Shown: positions 26,469 through 36,016, counted from the first letter of the stretch. The stretch: 64,000 bases of DNA from Paracoccus amoyensis (GCF_014490725.1 NZ_JACOQL010000001.1:434001-498000), one strand, 5' to 3'. Numbers and translations: made by a program. The notes: generated by a model not told the origin, from the sequence alone.

Positions 26469-28604
26469 CTATGCCGCACGCGATTCCTGAATAAGACGCA
26501 GGATGTCTGCGGCGGCGGCCGGGATATTCGTGCCCGGCCCGAAGATGGCCTTGACGCCCGCCTTGCGCAGATAATCATAGTCTTGTTGCGGAATGACGCC
26601 GCCGCAGATGACCAGAATATCTTCGGCCCCTTGGGCCTTCAGCGCCTCGATCAATTTGGGCGCCAGCGTCTTGTGCCCCGCCGCCTGAGAGCTGATACCG
26701 ACCACATGCACGTCATTGTCCACGGCATCCTGGGCGGCTTCTTCGGGGGTCTGGAACAGCGGCCCGACATCCACGTCAAAGCCGATATCGGCAAAGGCTG
26801 TGGCGATCACCTTGGCGCCGCGATCATGGCCGTCCTGACCCATCTTGACGACCAGCATCCGTGGACGCCGGCCTTCGGTTTCGGCGAATGTTTCCACATC
26901 GCGCTGGATCTGGGCAAAGCCTTCGTCGCCTTCATAGGCCGCGCCATAGACACCGGCCAAGGTCTTGACCTCGGCGCGGTGGCGACCAAACATCTTTTCC
27001 ATGGCCATGCTGATCTCTCCTACAGATGCGCGGGCGCGGGCGGCTTCGACCGCGGCTTCCAGCAGGTTGCCGCCCTGTTCGGCGCGGCGGGACAGTTCGT
27101 CCAGGGCGGCCTGACACGCCGCCTCGTTCCGGGTGGCGCGGATATGTTGCAGTCGGGCAATCTGGGCGTCGCGGACCTTCATGTTGTCGATATCCAGAAT
27201 GTCGATCGGGTCTTCCTTGGCCTTGCGGTATTTGTTGACGCCGACGATCACTTCCTCGCCCCGGTCGATCATGGCCTGACGGCGGGCAGCGGTTTCTTCT
27301 ATCCGCAGCTTGGGCATGCCGCTGGCAACGGCCTTGGTCATGCCGCCCAGTTCTTCGACCTCTTCGATCAAGGCCCATGCTTTTTCCGCCAGTTCAGCGG
27401 TCAGGCTTTCGATGTAATAGCTGCCGGCCAGCGGGTCGATGACATTGGTGATGCCGGTTTCTTCCTGCAGGATCAGTTGCGTGTTCCGCGCGATGCGGGC
27501 GCTGAATTCCGTGGGCAGGGCGATGGCTTCGTCCAGCGCGTTGGTGTGCAGCGATTGCGTGCCGCCAAGCGCGGCTGACATGGCCTCATAGGCGGTGCGG
27601 ATCACGTTGTTATAGGGATCCTGTTCCTGCAACGACACGCCAGAGGTCTGACAATGCGTCCGCAGCATCAGCGAAGATGACTTCCTAGGCGCGAATTCCG
27701 TCATGATCCGGTGCCACAGCAGGCGTGCGGCCCGCAGCTTGGCGATTTCCATGAAGAAGTTCATGCCGATGGCAAAGAAGAATGACAACCGCCCCGCAAA
27801 GGCATCCACATCCATTCCCGCCGCAATCGCCGCGCGCACATATTCGCGCCCGTCCGCCAGCGTATAGGCCAGTTCCTGCACCAAATTCGCCCCGGCTTCC
27901 TGCATGTGATAGCCGGAAATCGAGATGCTGTTGAAACGCGGCATTTCATCCGAGGTATATTCGATGATGTCGCTGATGATCCGCATCGAAGGCTCGGGCG
28001 GATAGATATAGGTGTTGCGGACCATGAATTCTTTCAGAATGTCATTCTGAATGGTGCCAGACAGCATGGCGCGCGGATGGCCCTGTTCCTCGCCGGTGAC
28101 GATGAAATTCGCAAGGATCGGGATGACCGCGCCGTTCATGGTCATGCTGACCGAAACCTTGTCCAGCGGGATGCCATCGAACAGGATCTTCATATCCTCG
28201 ACGCTGTCGATGGCAACGCCCGCCTTGCCGACATCCCCGACAACGCGGGGATGATCGCTGTCATAGCCGCGATGCGTTGCCAGATCGAAGGCGACCGAGA
28301 CACCCTGCTGTCCGGCATCCAATGCCCTGCGATAGAACGCGTTCGATTCCTCGGCCGTGGAAAAGCCCGCATATTGGCGGATGGTCCAGGGTCGGCCCGC
28401 ATACATCGTGGCGCGTGGGCCACGGGTAAAGGGGGCGATGCCGGGCAGGCTGCCCAGATGGTCAAGCCCGTCGGTGTCTTCCGCCGTATATAGCGGTTTC
28501 ACCGGAATACCCTCCAGCGTGTCCCATGTCAGGCTGTCGGGGTCGCGGCCTTTCAGTTCCTTCTCGGCCAGCTTGCGCCATTCGTCCAGCGTCGGTTTCG
28601 TCAT
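26469..28604 (-). CDS. Methylmalonyl-CoA mutase
   Basis: This adenosylcobalamin enzyme isomerises methylmalonyl-CoA to succinyl-CoA. The 711-residue protein is the single-chain or large-subunit type. An N-terminal TIM barrel holds [31 protein letters not shown] and [23 protein letters not shown]-terminal B12-binding domain has the DxHxxG motif [12 protein letters not shown] with the cobalt-ligand histidine near residue 593, then [12 protein letters not shown]. Together with pccA and pccB on the same strand it completes propionyl-CoA use. In this group it also ends the ethylmalonyl-CoA pathway. Confidence 0.95.
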   Translation of the reverse strand: MTKPTLDEWRKLAEKELKGRDPDSLTWDTLEGIPVKPLYTAEDTDGLDHLGSLPGIAPFTRGPRATMYAGRPWTIRQYAGFSTAEESNAFYRRALDAGQQGVSVAFDLATHRGYDSDHPRVVGDVGKAGVAIDSVEDMKILFDGIPLDKVSVSMTMNGAVIPILANFIVTGEEQGHPRAMLSGTIQNDILKEFMVRNTYIYPPEPSMRIISDIIEYTSDEMPRFNSISISGYHMQEAGANLVQELAYTLADGREYVRAAIAAGMDVDAFAGRLSFFFAIGMNFFMEIAKLRAARLLWHRIMTEFAPRKSSSLMLRTHCQTSGVSLQEQDPYNNVIRTAYEAMSAALGGTQSLHTNALDEAIALPTEFSARIARNTQLILQEETGITNVIDPLAGSYYIESLTAELAEKAWALIEEVEELGGMTKAVASGMPKLRIEETAARRQAMIDRGEEVIVGVNKYRKAKEDPIDILDIDNMKVRDAQIARLQHIRATRNEAACQAALDELSRRAEQGGNLLEAAVEAARARASVGEISMAMEKMFGRHRAEVKTLAGVYGAAYEGDEGFAQIQRDVETFAETEGRRPRMLVVKMGQDGHDRGAKVIATAFADIGFDVDVGPLFQTPEEAAQDAVDNDVHVVGISSQAAGHKTLAPKLIEALKAQGAEDILVICGGVIPQQDYDYLRKAGVKAIFGPGTNIPAAAADILRLIQESRAA

Positions 28605-28661
28605 TTTCTGTCCTTTCCCCCAGCCAGCTTCACCCTATATTCAGATAAGGATGAGGTGCCG

Positions 28662-29174
28662 ATGAAATTGAAATTCCTGATATTCGTAGTGATGTCGGCG
28701 GCAATGGGCCCCGCACGAGAGGCCGAGCCACCAGCGGCGGAATCTGTGACCGATCGGCCCATGAGCCCCGAAGAGCTGCCCGAAACGGCAGCGTCAGAAG
28801 AACCGCCAGAAACACCATCGCCTGAATTGCGGATCGTGGATGCGTCCACCGTCGCAATGGCTGACTTTCTGTGGAACATGCGTCCCGTGGTGATTTTTGC
28901 GGATTCACCGGACGATCCGTCCTTTCGGCAGCAATCCCGAGCATTGCAGGCACGACCGAATGACCTGATCGAACGCGACGTGGTTGTGGTGGTTGACACG
29001 GATCCCGCAGCAGGCAGCGAGTGGCGTCGACAGTTGCATCCACGCGGCTTTTCATTGGTCATCATCGACAAGGACGGGCAGGTAAAGGCCCGCAAGCCGT
29101 TGCCCTGGGATGTGCGTGAAATCACCCGCACGATCGATAAGTTTCCGCTGCGGCGGCAAGAAATCGGGCGCTGA
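28662..29174 (+). CDS. DUF4174 domain protein, exported
   Basis: The 170-residue protein has an N-terminal hydrophobic segment (KLKFLIFVVMSAAMGPA), a Pro/Glu-rich linker (residues ~20-50), and a thioredoxin-like DUF4174 domain with RPVVIFADSPDDPSFRQQ and GFSLVIIDKDGQVKARK. There is no CxxC, so redox activity of the thioredoxin kind is not expected. The function is unknown. ATG at 28662 follows AAGGATGAGG; a GTG at 28656 is less likely. It is divergent from the mutase with only 57 bases between the starts. Confidence 0.85.
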   Translation: MKLKFLIFVVMSAAMGPAREAEPPAAESVTDRPMSPEELPETAASEEPPETPSPELRIVDASTVAMADFLWNMRPVVIFADSPDDPSFRQQSRALQARPNDLIERDVVVVVDTDPAAGSEWRRQLHPRGFSLVIIDKDGQVKARKPLPWDVREITRTIDKFPLRRQEIGR

Positions 29175-29300
29175 GCGGTCTTGTGGACAGGCCCGCCACT
29201 TAGATGCGGTAGTCCAAACAAAATATTGTGGATTTGCCCCTGCATTCCTATATTCTTCGTAACAGGCGGCATATCTGCTGCCGTGACATGAGGTTTGGTT

Positions 29301-29501
29301 ATGGCGAAGTCCACCACTGAAGGCCGCACTCCGTCGCAGGACGCACGCCCACGCGCAACGCGTGCAGGGCGCGAAAACCGTGATGCGTCCGAGCTTGTGC
29401 GCCCAAACCCCAAGCCTGTGCGCCGCCGCGTGAATGAGATTACCAATTCCATCGGATTAACGCCCATCACTGGCCGCTCCGGTCCAAGGATCGCTTATTA
29501 A
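29301..29501 (+). CDS. Small basic protein of unknown function
   Basis: The 66-residue product is rich in Arg, Pro and Thr (RPRATRAGRENRD, VRPNPKPVRRRVNE), looks disordered, and may bind nucleic acid. GAGG lies eight bases before the ATG at 29301, and an AT-rich promoter-like region lies upstream. Its last 35 bases overlap the tail of the convergent gene ending at 29467. I do not recognise a family, and chance cannot be excluded. Confidence 0.5.
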   Translation: MAKSTTEGRTPSQDARPRATRAGRENRDASELVRPNPKPVRRRVNEITNSIGLTPITGRSGPRIAY

Positions 29502-30153
29502 GTCCGGCGCGAAGTTCTTCCAGCTCTCGCGGCAGATCGGTCGCCAGTTGGCGGGTGATGATTTCCTGCCTGCGTTTCAGATGCGCCGCCACTTCTGCCT
29601 GACTGGATGACATCCTGGGACCGCCTTTGACGCTGGCTGTCAGGATTTCGACCGCCTCCAACCCGGTATCCCAGGTCTCATCCGTGATCTCCAGATAATC
29701 GCGGAACATCAGCGCAGCGCGGCGCGGATATTCCTTGGCATTGCTGCGAATATCTTGCGCCAGGGCCGCGCGGACGGCCAGCAGCCGGTAATAGCGCACA
29801 ACCGGATCGATCGCCCATTCGGGCAGCTGATGAACCTCTTCCACAATCGCGCGGAACATTCGGTCATTGGCGTCATGCGGCAGGATCGGCAAATAGTCCT
29901 GATCCGTCACCGCGTCGGTCGTGGCCATTTCCCGTGCCGTCTGCTGTTCTTCCAGCGCAAAGACATGGGCGCGGATTTCGGCCAGAAGTGCGCGTTGAAT
30001 ATCGGCAATCCGTTCCTCGCGCAGGGCCCGGTCGCGGCTGCGGGACAACAGATGGGTAATGACCCAACCCACGGCCACCACGCCACCACCCACAACGGCG
30101 GTGACAAGGGCCGCAGCCACCCGGTCGTTGATCCAAAGCGCCTGCCAATCCAT
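29467..30153 (-). CDS. Membrane-anchored protein of unknown function
   Basis: The 228-residue protein has one N-terminal transmembrane helix (VAAALVTAVVGGGVVAVGWVITHLL). A long, charged, helical cytoplasmic part with coiled-coil character follows (RSRDRALREERIADIQRALLAEIRAHV). No catalytic motif is seen. It lies 17 bases after the four-helix membrane protein gene in what looks like the pccA transcript. A structural or signalling role cannot be judged from sequence. Confidence 0.8.
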   Translation of the reverse strand: MDWQALWINDRVAAALVTAVVGGGVVAVGWVITHLLSRSRDRALREERIADIQRALLAEIRAHVFALEEQQTAREMATTDAVTDQDYLPILPHDANDRMFRAIVEEVHQLPEWAIDPVVRYYRLLAVRAALAQDIRSNAKEYPRRAALMFRDYLEITDETWDTGLEAVEILTASVKGGPRMSSSQAEVAAHLKRRQEIITRQLATDLPRELEELRAGLNKRSLDRSGQ

Positions 30154-30170
30154 TCGTCAGCGCCCTTTCC

Positions 30171-30620
30171 TCATGGCCGGACCACCCAATCCCGGACGAT
30201 AAGCAACCCCACCAGGAACCAAAGCCCGTAAGCCCAAAGAAGTGCTTCACCGGGGCGCAAGATGCCGGACCAGTCATACATGGCAAAGATATAGCCCATC
30301 GCGACCGTCGCCACATAAAGGCACAACAGCCGCAACCAGTGGATCGATCCGCCCAGCATGATGCGCAGAAAGACCGCATAAGCAAGGGCGGCGGGAATGC
30401 CCCATAAGGCGTGATTGAACACATGTATGCCTATGGGCGCACCCCCAAATGTCGGCACACCAAACAGAAAAAGCCCCCCGGCATAGGGCGCATCAAGCGG
30501 CAGGATTTGACCGGTCCATGCCATGTAATGAAGCATGGCCATGATGCCGTAGATCACAAACGTTCCCAGCAAAGCCAGAAACGTCATGATAAAACGGTAA
30601 ACCGGGTTCTTCTGTATCAT
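30171..30620 (-). CDS. Small polytopic membrane protein
   Basis: The 149-residue protein has four predicted membrane helices: FIMTFLALLGTFVIYGIMAML, HALWGIPAALAYAVFL, LRLLCLYVATVAMGYIFAMY and LLWAYGLWFLVGLLIV. It starts in an ATGA overlap with the end of pccA, so it is co-translated with the carboxylase subunit. Genes for small membrane proteins occur in the rhodobacterial pcc locus, but I know of no function. Confidence 0.8.
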   Translation of the reverse strand: MIQKNPVYRFIMTFLALLGTFVIYGIMAMLHYMAWTGQILPLDAPYAGGLFLFGVPTFGGAPIGIHVFNHALWGIPAALAYAVFLRIMLGGSIHWLRLLCLYVATVAMGYIFAMYDWSGILRPGEALLWAYGLWFLVGLLIVRDWVVRP

Positions 30621-32665
30621 TCAAATTCCATGATGATTTCATCGACCTTCAGGCTTTGACCCGGCTCGGCGCTGATGGATTTCACGATGGATTTGCGTTC
30701 GGCACGCAGGATGTTTTCCATCTTCATGGCCTCGACCGTGGCCAAAGCCTGGCCTTCCTGAACCTCGTCGCCAGGGGCGACATTCACCTTGACCAGCAGA
30801 CCGGGCATTGGACAAAGCAGGAATTTCGAGGTGTCGGGCGCGACTTTTTCGGGCATCAGACGGGCCATCTTGGCGCTGTTCGGGCGGCGGATATAGACGT
30901 TCATATCGGCCCCGCGCGTGCGCAAGCGAATGCCGGCGGGAATGCGATCGACCTTCATGACCAGCGGTTTGCCATCGACCATCATGCGGGCCAGCGTCAT
31001 TCCGGGGTTCCAGTTCCCTTCGACACGCAGATCGCGACCGCCCACGGTTACGGTTGATCCCGTGCGGTCGGCGTGGATTTTTACCGGAACCTCGTCCTTT
31101 CCGAACGCGACCACCCAGTCTTCCCCGACTTTGCGTTCGTGGTTGTCCAACCGGCCCGTGATCCGCGCGCGACGGATTTCGGCCACGCGGTGCATGGCAG
31201 CGACGGCGGCGGCGACGCGGTTGCGTTCGTCCTGATCCAGCGTAACGCCGGTAAAACCTTCGGGATATTCTTCGGCGATGAAGGCTGTGGTGATGTCGCC
31301 TGCAACGAATTTAGGGTGATCCATCACGGCCGACAGGAAGGGCAGGTTATGGCCGATGCCTTCCACTTCGAACTCATCCAGTGCGGTTCGCATTGCTTCG
31401 ATTGCGTCGCCACGGGTCGGGGCCCATGTGCAAAGCTTGGCGATCATCGGGTCATAGAACATGCTGATCTCGCCGCCCTCAAAGACGCCGGTATCGTTTC
31501 TGACGGCGGTCGCGCTGTCGCGCCCATCGCTGTCATTGACCCAATTCCCCGTTTCCAGCAACGGACCGGCGGCGATTTCGGTCGGCGGGCGATAGCGGGA
31601 CAGACGACCGATCGACGGCAGGAAGCCACGATAGGGGTCCTCGGCATATAGCCGGCTTTCCATTGCCCAACCGTTGATTTTCAGATCGCTTTGCGTGAAG
31701 GGCAGCGTTTCACCATCGGCCACGCGGATCATCTGTTCGACCAGATCGACGCCGGTAATCAGTTCCGTGACCGGGTGTTCCACCTGCAGGCGCGTGTTCA
31801 TTTCCAGGAAGTAGAAATTCCGGTCGCCATCAACAATGAATTCCACTGTGCCTGCACTGTTGTATCCAACGGCCTTGGCCAGCGCCACGGCCTGTTCGCC
31901 CATGGCTTTGCGGGTTTCGGGATCAAGGAAGGGTGAGGGGGCTTCCTCGATGACCTTCTGGTTGCGGCGCTGGATCGAGCATTCGCGTTCGTGCAGGTAG
32001 ACCGCGTTGCCATGCTTGTCGGCCAGCACCTGAATTTCGATATGGCGCGGCTGCGTCACGAATTTCTCGATGAAGATGCGGTCGTCGCCAAAGCTGTTGG
32101 CGGCCTCGTTCTTCGAGGATTCAAAACCCTCACGCGCCTCTTGGTCATTCCAGGCGATGCGCATGCCCTTGCCGCCGCCACCCGCCGATGCCTTGATCAT
32201 CACCGGGTAACCGATCTGGTTCGAGATCGTCACAGCCTCTTCGGCATCCGCGATCAGGCCCATATAGCCCGGAACGGTGCTGACGCCGGCTTCCTGTGCG
32301 ATCTTCTTACTGGTGATCTTGTCGCCCATCGCTTCGATCGCGGGCGAGGGCGGGCCGATAAAGGCGACGCCTGCGGCCTCCAGCGCCTCGGCGAATTTCA
32401 TGTTTTCGGACAGAAAGCCATAGCCCGGATGGACAGCCTCGGCACCGGTCTGGCGCACGGCATCCATGATCTTGTCGATCACGATATAGGACTGGTTCGC
32501 GGGCGAAGGGCCGATATGGACAGCCTCGTCCGCCATCTTGACGTGCAATGCGTTTCGGTCTGCATCGGAATAGACGGCCACGGTCTTGATGCCCATCTTG
32601 CGGGCGGTCTTGATGACACGGCAGGCAATTTCGCCACGGTTGGCGATCAGGATTTTCTTGAACAT
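30617..32665 (-). CDS. pccA: Propionyl-CoA carboxylase alpha subunit (biotin carboxylase/carrier)
   Basis: PccA carboxylates its own biotin with ATP and bicarbonate and hands the carboxyl group to PccB. The 682-residue protein has the biotin carboxylase domain (residues 1-450: KKILIANRGEIACRVIKTA, ASAGGGGKGMRI, LEMNTRLQVEHPVTE) and a middle BT-like domain. The C-terminal biotin carrier domain has VEAMKMENIL, with the biotinyl lysine near residue 648. GGGGG precedes the ATG at 32665. A terminator for the lipoprotein gene lies just upstream. Confidence 0.95.
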   Translation of the reverse strand: MFKKILIANRGEIACRVIKTARKMGIKTVAVYSDADRNALHVKMADEAVHIGPSPANQSYIVIDKIMDAVRQTGAEAVHPGYGFLSENMKFAEALEAAGVAFIGPPSPAIEAMGDKITSKKIAQEAGVSTVPGYMGLIADAEEAVTISNQIGYPVMIKASAGGGGKGMRIAWNDQEAREGFESSKNEAANSFGDDRIFIEKFVTQPRHIEIQVLADKHGNAVYLHERECSIQRRNQKVIEEAPSPFLDPETRKAMGEQAVALAKAVGYNSAGTVEFIVDGDRNFYFLEMNTRLQVEHPVTELITGVDLVEQMIRVADGETLPFTQSDLKINGWAMESRLYAEDPYRGFLPSIGRLSRYRPPTEIAAGPLLETGNWVNDSDGRDSATAVRNDTGVFEGGEISMFYDPMIAKLCTWAPTRGDAIEAMRTALDEFEVEGIGHNLPFLSAVMDHPKFVAGDITTAFIAEEYPEGFTGVTLDQDERNRVAAAVAAMHRVAEIRRARITGRLDNHERKVGEDWVVAFGKDEVPVKIHADRTGSTVTVGGRDLRVEGNWNPGMTLARMMVDGKPLVMKVDRIPAGIRLRTRGADMNVYIRRPNSAKMARLMPEKVAPDTSKFLLCPMPGLLVKVNVAPGDEVQEGQALATVEAMKMENILRAERKSIVKSISAEPGQSLKVDEIIMEFE

Positions 32666-32690
32666 GGGCTACCCCCGGCCAGAAGACATG

Positions 32691-32725
32691 AAAAAACCGT
32701 CCGAAGCGACAAGGCCTCGAACGGT
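32691..32725 (-). terminator. Terminator between the lipoprotein genes and pccA
   Basis: Read on the minus strand, ACCGT (32725-32721) pairs with ACGGT (32700-32696), with imperfect extension of the stem, then TTTTTT. It lies 26 bases upstream of the pccA start, so pccA needs read-through or its own promoter. Confidence 0.65.
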
Positions 32726-32774
32726 CGTGGAATAAGCGGTGACGCCGCGCGTCGCGGTGGCGTTGCCTAGTGCG

Positions 32775-32996
32775 TTACTGGCACAGACGGACGTCGTCGC
32801 ACAGCGCGCCGCCGGCAGCACCGACAGCCGCGTATTTGTAGTAGTCGCTTTCCTTGCGTCCGCCAACATGGGCAGCGGTCGCGCCGACGGCTGCGCCGAT
32901 GATTGCGCGGTCGGTGTCGGTCGGGTTGATACCCTGCGTGCAGCCAGAAACAGCGGTTGCACCAACGACAGCGGCCAGAAGATAGATCTTTGCCAT
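32775..32996 (-). CDS. Small glycine-zipper lipoprotein
   Basis: The 73-residue product has a lipobox, VGATAVSGC, with acylation expected at C19. A glycine-zipper-like segment follows (AIIGAAVGATAAHVGG, YAAVGAAGGAL) and the tail has two cysteines in GALCDDVRLC. AAGGA precedes the ATG. It is a paralogue of the lipoprotein encoded at 33072-33311, sharing the GALCDD motif. It is probably attached to the outer or inner membrane; the role is unknown. Confidence 0.85.
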   Translation of the reverse strand: MAKIYLLAAVVGATAVSGCTQGINPTDTDRAIIGAAVGATAAHVGGRKESDYYKYAAVGAAGGALCDDVRLCQ

Positions 32997-33014
32997 GTTA
33001 GATATCCTTTCGAA

Positions 33015-33045
33015 AAAGTGGCGCGGTGATAACGCGCACCGCGCC
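33015..33045 (-). terminator. Terminator between the two lipoprotein genes
   Basis: On the minus strand GGCGCGGT (33045-33038) pairs perfectly with ACCGCGCC (33027-33020) around a 10-base loop, followed by ACTTTTT. It lies just upstream of the second lipoprotein gene, so that gene is expressed by read-through or from its own promoter. Confidence 0.75.
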
Positions 33046-33071
33046 GGATCGTTTCGCGATATCCGTAACGA

Positions 33072-33311
33072 TTAGTAACGACGGCGGCAGACGCCCGCGT
33101 CATCACACAGTGCGCCTGCGCCTGCGCCAATCGCCGCACCGGTCGCGATGTTTTCGTCCAGAGCTTTTGCGATGACAGCACCTGCAACGGCACCACCAGC
33201 CGCGCGCTGAGCGTCGGGCGACAGGCCGGTCTGGTAGTTCGGGTCACATGCGGCCAGACCCAGCAGAACCAGTGCGCCAGCGGAGATGCGGGTGATGAAA
33301 GATACTTGCAT
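33072..33311 (-). CDS. Small glycine-zipper lipoprotein
   Basis: The 79-residue product has signal and lipobox ALVLLGLAAC with C22 as the acylated residue. A Gly/Ala-rich zipper follows (AAGGAVAGAVIAKAL, ATGAAIGAGAGAL), and the end reads CDDAGVCRRRY. It is a paralogue of the next gene downstream. A good promoter lies upstream at 33366-33393 and a terminator follows. This kind of short protein is frequent in rhodobacteria, with no assigned role that I know of. Confidence 0.85.
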   Translation of the reverse strand: MQVSFITRISAGALVLLGLAACDPNYQTGLSPDAQRAAGGAVAGAVIAKALDENIATGAAIGAGAGALCDDAGVCRRRY

Positions 33312-33365
33312 TTAACATTGCCTGTATTGAGGATCCCGTCCGGAATCGGTTGGATATTCTGCTTA

Positions 33366-33393
33366 ACTATGTCACACGGCCATACTGCGTCAA
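33366..33393 (-). promoter_or_regulatory. Predicted promoter for the lipoprotein genes
   Basis: On the minus strand TTGACG (33393-33388) and CATAGT (33371-33366) are 16 bases apart, 55 bases upstream of the first lipoprotein start. Confidence 0.5.
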
Positions 33394-33438
33394 ACTGACA
33401 TGCCCGTGAGATCAAAGCATTAAGCAGCAAATCGCGCA

Positions 33439-33849
33439 TTAACGCTCATCCTCGTCGTCGTCCCAGCCTGCGTCATCATCCCAGCCAAAGTCGGGCGGAG
33501 AGTCCTGCGCAAACAGTTCGGGGAATGACGCTTCGGCGGCGGCCATGTCGACTTGCAGCAACTGTTCGTAATCTGCCGGATCGAAATTGCCAACCGCTTT
33601 AACCTCGCGGCCGATCAGCCAGCCAAGGCGGCCTGCATCCAGATTGCCGCGTTCGAACGGCTCATCGCCGAAATTGGTGATCAATGCGGACAGGAAGGCT
33701 GCATCCGCGCGTTTGTCCACAACCTTGCGGTCGCGAAACCGTTCGCGCCGCGTGATCGGGGTTGCCCCCTTCTTGCGGTTTTCGCGACGGATGGTGAATT
33801 GAAAATCGGTGCCGGGAAGGCGGCCTGGAAAACCGCGATGCTTCAGCAT
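33439..33849 (-). CDS. Uncharacterised protein of the pcc locus
   Basis: The 136-residue protein has a basic N-terminal half (FTIRRENRKKGATPITRRERFRD begins near residue 18) and a strongly acidic C-terminus rich in Asp and Trp (DFGWDDDAGWDDDEDER). There is no signal peptide, membrane helix or known motif. It lies downstream of pccB and a 46-residue lipoprotein on the same strand. I do not recognise a family. Confidence 0.75.
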   Translation of the reverse strand: MLKHRGFPGRLPGTDFQFTIRRENRKKGATPITRRERFRDRKVVDKRADAAFLSALITNFGDEPFERGNLDAGRLGWLIGREVKAVGNFDPADYEQLLQVDMAAAEASFPELFAQDSPPDFGWDDDAGWDDDEDER

Positions 33850-33933
33850 GCTGCGCCTCGTCTGATGAAGGTGACGGCGGGCGCGATGCGCGGGCAGCGA
33901 AACCGCCCGCGCAAAGTTGGGCTAATCGAAGGA

Positions 33934-34074
33934 TTAGTTGCCGTATTTGCCCTGGAAGACCGGCTCGGTCGTGACGGCAGTAGGGGCCGGCGGCACGTAG
34001 ACGTCAGGCTCTTGGCGCTGGCAAGCGGCGAAAGCGGAAACCAGCACGAGGCCGAGGATGATTTTCTTCGACAT
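33934..34074 (-). CDS. 46-residue lipoprotein
   Basis: This short gene reads MSKKIILGLVLVSAFAAC and then a Pro/Thr-rich tail ending VFQGKYGN. The n-region lysines, hydrophobic core and AFAAC lipobox fit a lipoprotein acylated at C18. CAGGAGAGA lies upstream of the ATG at 34074. It lies between pccB and the acidic-tail protein and is probably in the same transcript. The lipobox has Phe where Leu is usual. Confidence 0.75.
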   Translation of the reverse strand: MSKKIILGLVLVSAFAACQRQEPDVYVPPAPTAVTTEPVFQGKYGN

Positions 34075-34279
34075 GAATTGTCTCTCCTGTATCGCGGGCG
34101 ATTTTCCGCCCGACTGCTCGATTGACAGTCGGCGCTTGGACGCACCGACCCGGAGGCCATCATAGCAATGGGCGACTCTTGCAGACAGTCGGCGAGGGCT
34201 GCCAGCGACAGAAGTCCTGCCGCCTGTGGCGGCGCTGCATCATTCACGCTTTTGTGCATCAACATGTGAAACCGGACAC

Positions 34280-35812
34280 TTACAGCGGAATGTTGTCGTG
34301 TTTTTTCCATGGGTTGCTCAGCTTCTTGTTGCGAAGCGCGGCAAAGGCGCGGGCGACACGGCGGCGGGTCGAGTGGGGCTGGATCACTTCGTCAATGAAG
34401 CCCTTTTCCGCCGCCACGAAAGGATTGGCGAAACGGTCTTCGTAATCCCTGGTTCGCGCGGCGATTTTTTCGGGATCGCCCAATTCGTTGCGATACAGGA
34501 TTTCTACCGCGCCCTTGGCGCCCATCACCGCGATTTCCGCCGTGGGCCAAGCATAGTTCATATCGCCGCGCAGGTGTTTCGACGACATGACATCATAGGC
34601 GCCACCATAGGCTTTGCGCGTGATGACCGTGACCTTCGGCACCGTCGCCTCGCCATAGGCGAACAGCAGTTTCGCGCCGTGCTTGATGACGCCGCCATAT
34701 TCCTGCGAGGTGCCGGGCAGGAAGCCCGGAACATCAACCAGCGTCAGGATCGGAATTTCAAATGCGTCGCAGAAACGGACAAAGCGGGCGGCCTTGCGGC
34801 TGCTGTCGATATCCAGACAGCCGGCCAGAACCATCGGCTGGTTCGCGACGATGCCGACCGTGCGGCCTTCGATGCGAATGAAGCCGATGATGATATTGCC
34901 CGCGTAATCCTTCTGCACCTCGTAGAAGTCGCCCTCATCGGCGATCTTCACGATCAGCTCTTTCATGTCATAGGGCTGGTTCGGGTTGTCGGGGATCAGC
35001 GTGTCCAGACTTTCTTCGATCCGGTTTGGGTCGTCAAAGAACGGACGAACGGGCACGCCGTCGCGGTTGTTCAGCGGCAGGAAATCGAACAATCGGCGGA
35101 TTTCCGACAATGCTTCGACGTCATTTTCAAATGCGCCGTCCGCGACAGAACTTTTCTTCGTATGGGTTGACGCACCGCCAAGCTGTTCTGCGGTCACCAC
35201 CTCGTTCGTGACGGTTTTCACGACATCCGGGCCGGTGACGAACATGTAGCTGGTGTCTTTCACCATATAGATAAAGTCGGTCATCGCCGGGGAATAGACC
35301 GCGCCACCTGCGCAAGGGCCCATGATGACGCTGATCTGCGGCACCACGCCCGAGGCCATGATGTTGCGCTGAAAGACCTCGGCATAGCCTGCAAGGGACG
35401 CCACGCCTTCCTGAATGCGCGCACCGCCCGAATCGTTCAACCCGATCACAGGGGCGCCATTCTGCATTGCCATATCCATGATCTTGCAGATTTTTTCAGC
35501 GTGAGTTTCTGAAAGCGACCCACCAAAGACGGTGAAGTCCTGCGAAAAGACATAGACCATACGGCCGTTGATCGTGCCCCAGCCGGTCACCACGCCGTCG
35601 CCATAGGGGCGATCGGCCTCGATCCCGAAATCGGTGCTGCGATGCGTCTTGAACATGTCGAATTCTTCAAAGCTGCCTTCGTCCAGCAGCAGTTCGACCC
35701 TTTCGCGCGCGGTCAGCTTGCCGCGCGCGTGCTGAGCGTCGATCCGTCGTTGGCCACCCCCCAGTCGGGCCTTGTCACGGCGGTGTTCCAACTCTTGCAG
35801 AATGTCTTTCAT
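34280..35812 (-). CDS. pccB: Propionyl-CoA carboxylase beta subunit (carboxyltransferase)
   Basis: PccB transfers the carboxyl group from biotin on PccA to propionyl-CoA, giving methylmalonyl-CoA. The 510-residue protein has both carboxyltransferase halves: [20 protein letters not shown] and [12 protein letters not shown] in the first, then [19 protein letters not shown] and [13 protein letters not shown] in the second. The start [15 protein letters not shown] at 35812 has GAGGAGG upstream. TTTGCAAA-type sites lie in the gap before it. Small genes separate it from pccA. Confidence 0.96.
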   Translation of the reverse strand: MKDILQELEHRRDKARLGGGQRRIDAQHARGKLTARERVELLLDEGSFEEFDMFKTHRSTDFGIEADRPYGDGVVTGWGTINGRMVYVFSQDFTVFGGSLSETHAEKICKIMDMAMQNGAPVIGLNDSGGARIQEGVASLAGYAEVFQRNIMASGVVPQISVIMGPCAGGAVYSPAMTDFIYMVKDTSYMFVTGPDVVKTVTNEVVTAEQLGGASTHTKKSSVADGAFENDVEALSEIRRLFDFLPLNNRDGVPVRPFFDDPNRIEESLDTLIPDNPNQPYDMKELIVKIADEGDFYEVQKDYAGNIIIGFIRIEGRTVGIVANQPMVLAGCLDIDSSRKAARFVRFCDAFEIPILTLVDVPGFLPGTSQEYGGVIKHGAKLLFAYGEATVPKVTVITRKAYGGAYDVMSSKHLRGDMNYAWPTAEIAVMGAKGAVEILYRNELGDPEKIAARTRDYEDRFANPFVAAEKGFIDEVIQPHSTRRRVARAFAALRNKKLSNPWKKHDNIPL

Positions 35813-35885
35813 GACGAACCTCCTCAGGACCGGGTTGACGTAAACTAATTTGTCAAACTGGGACATGAAAGCAAAAACAAGAAAA

Positions 35886-35933
35886 TTTGCAAAATATTCT
35901 GCATTGCAGAAAGGTAAGTTGCGAAATTGCAAA
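35886..35933. promoter_or_regulatory. TTTGCAAA-type operator, likely PccR site
   Basis: The gap upstream of pccB holds TTTGCAAA (35886-35893), the dyad TTCTGCATTGCAGAA (35897-35911), and TTGCGAA plus TTGCAAA (35919-35925, 35927-35933). In Rhodobacter sphaeroides the short-chain acyl-CoA regulator PccR binds TTTGCAAA half sites spaced by four bases upstream of pccB, as I recall. The match of motif and target gene supports that reading here; no pccR gene is in this window. Confidence 0.7.
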
Positions 35934-36016
35934 TTGACCAGATTGTCGGGATGTAAAAACCTTGGACAGGCGAAATGCATCAGCTAGCGTAAGGTGAAAT
36001 TGTTGGGGGAAATTTG

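Noticed and set aside
26409..27578. 389-codon plus-strand frame over the mutase gene
   Set aside because: Shadow of methylmalonyl-CoA mutase; begins inside the perfect hairpin and lacks any recognisable domain.
28601..29470. 289-codon minus-strand frame opposite the DUF4174 gene
   Set aside because: The plus-strand DUF4174 protein has a signal-like N-terminus, ribosome site and known domain; the opposite frame has none.
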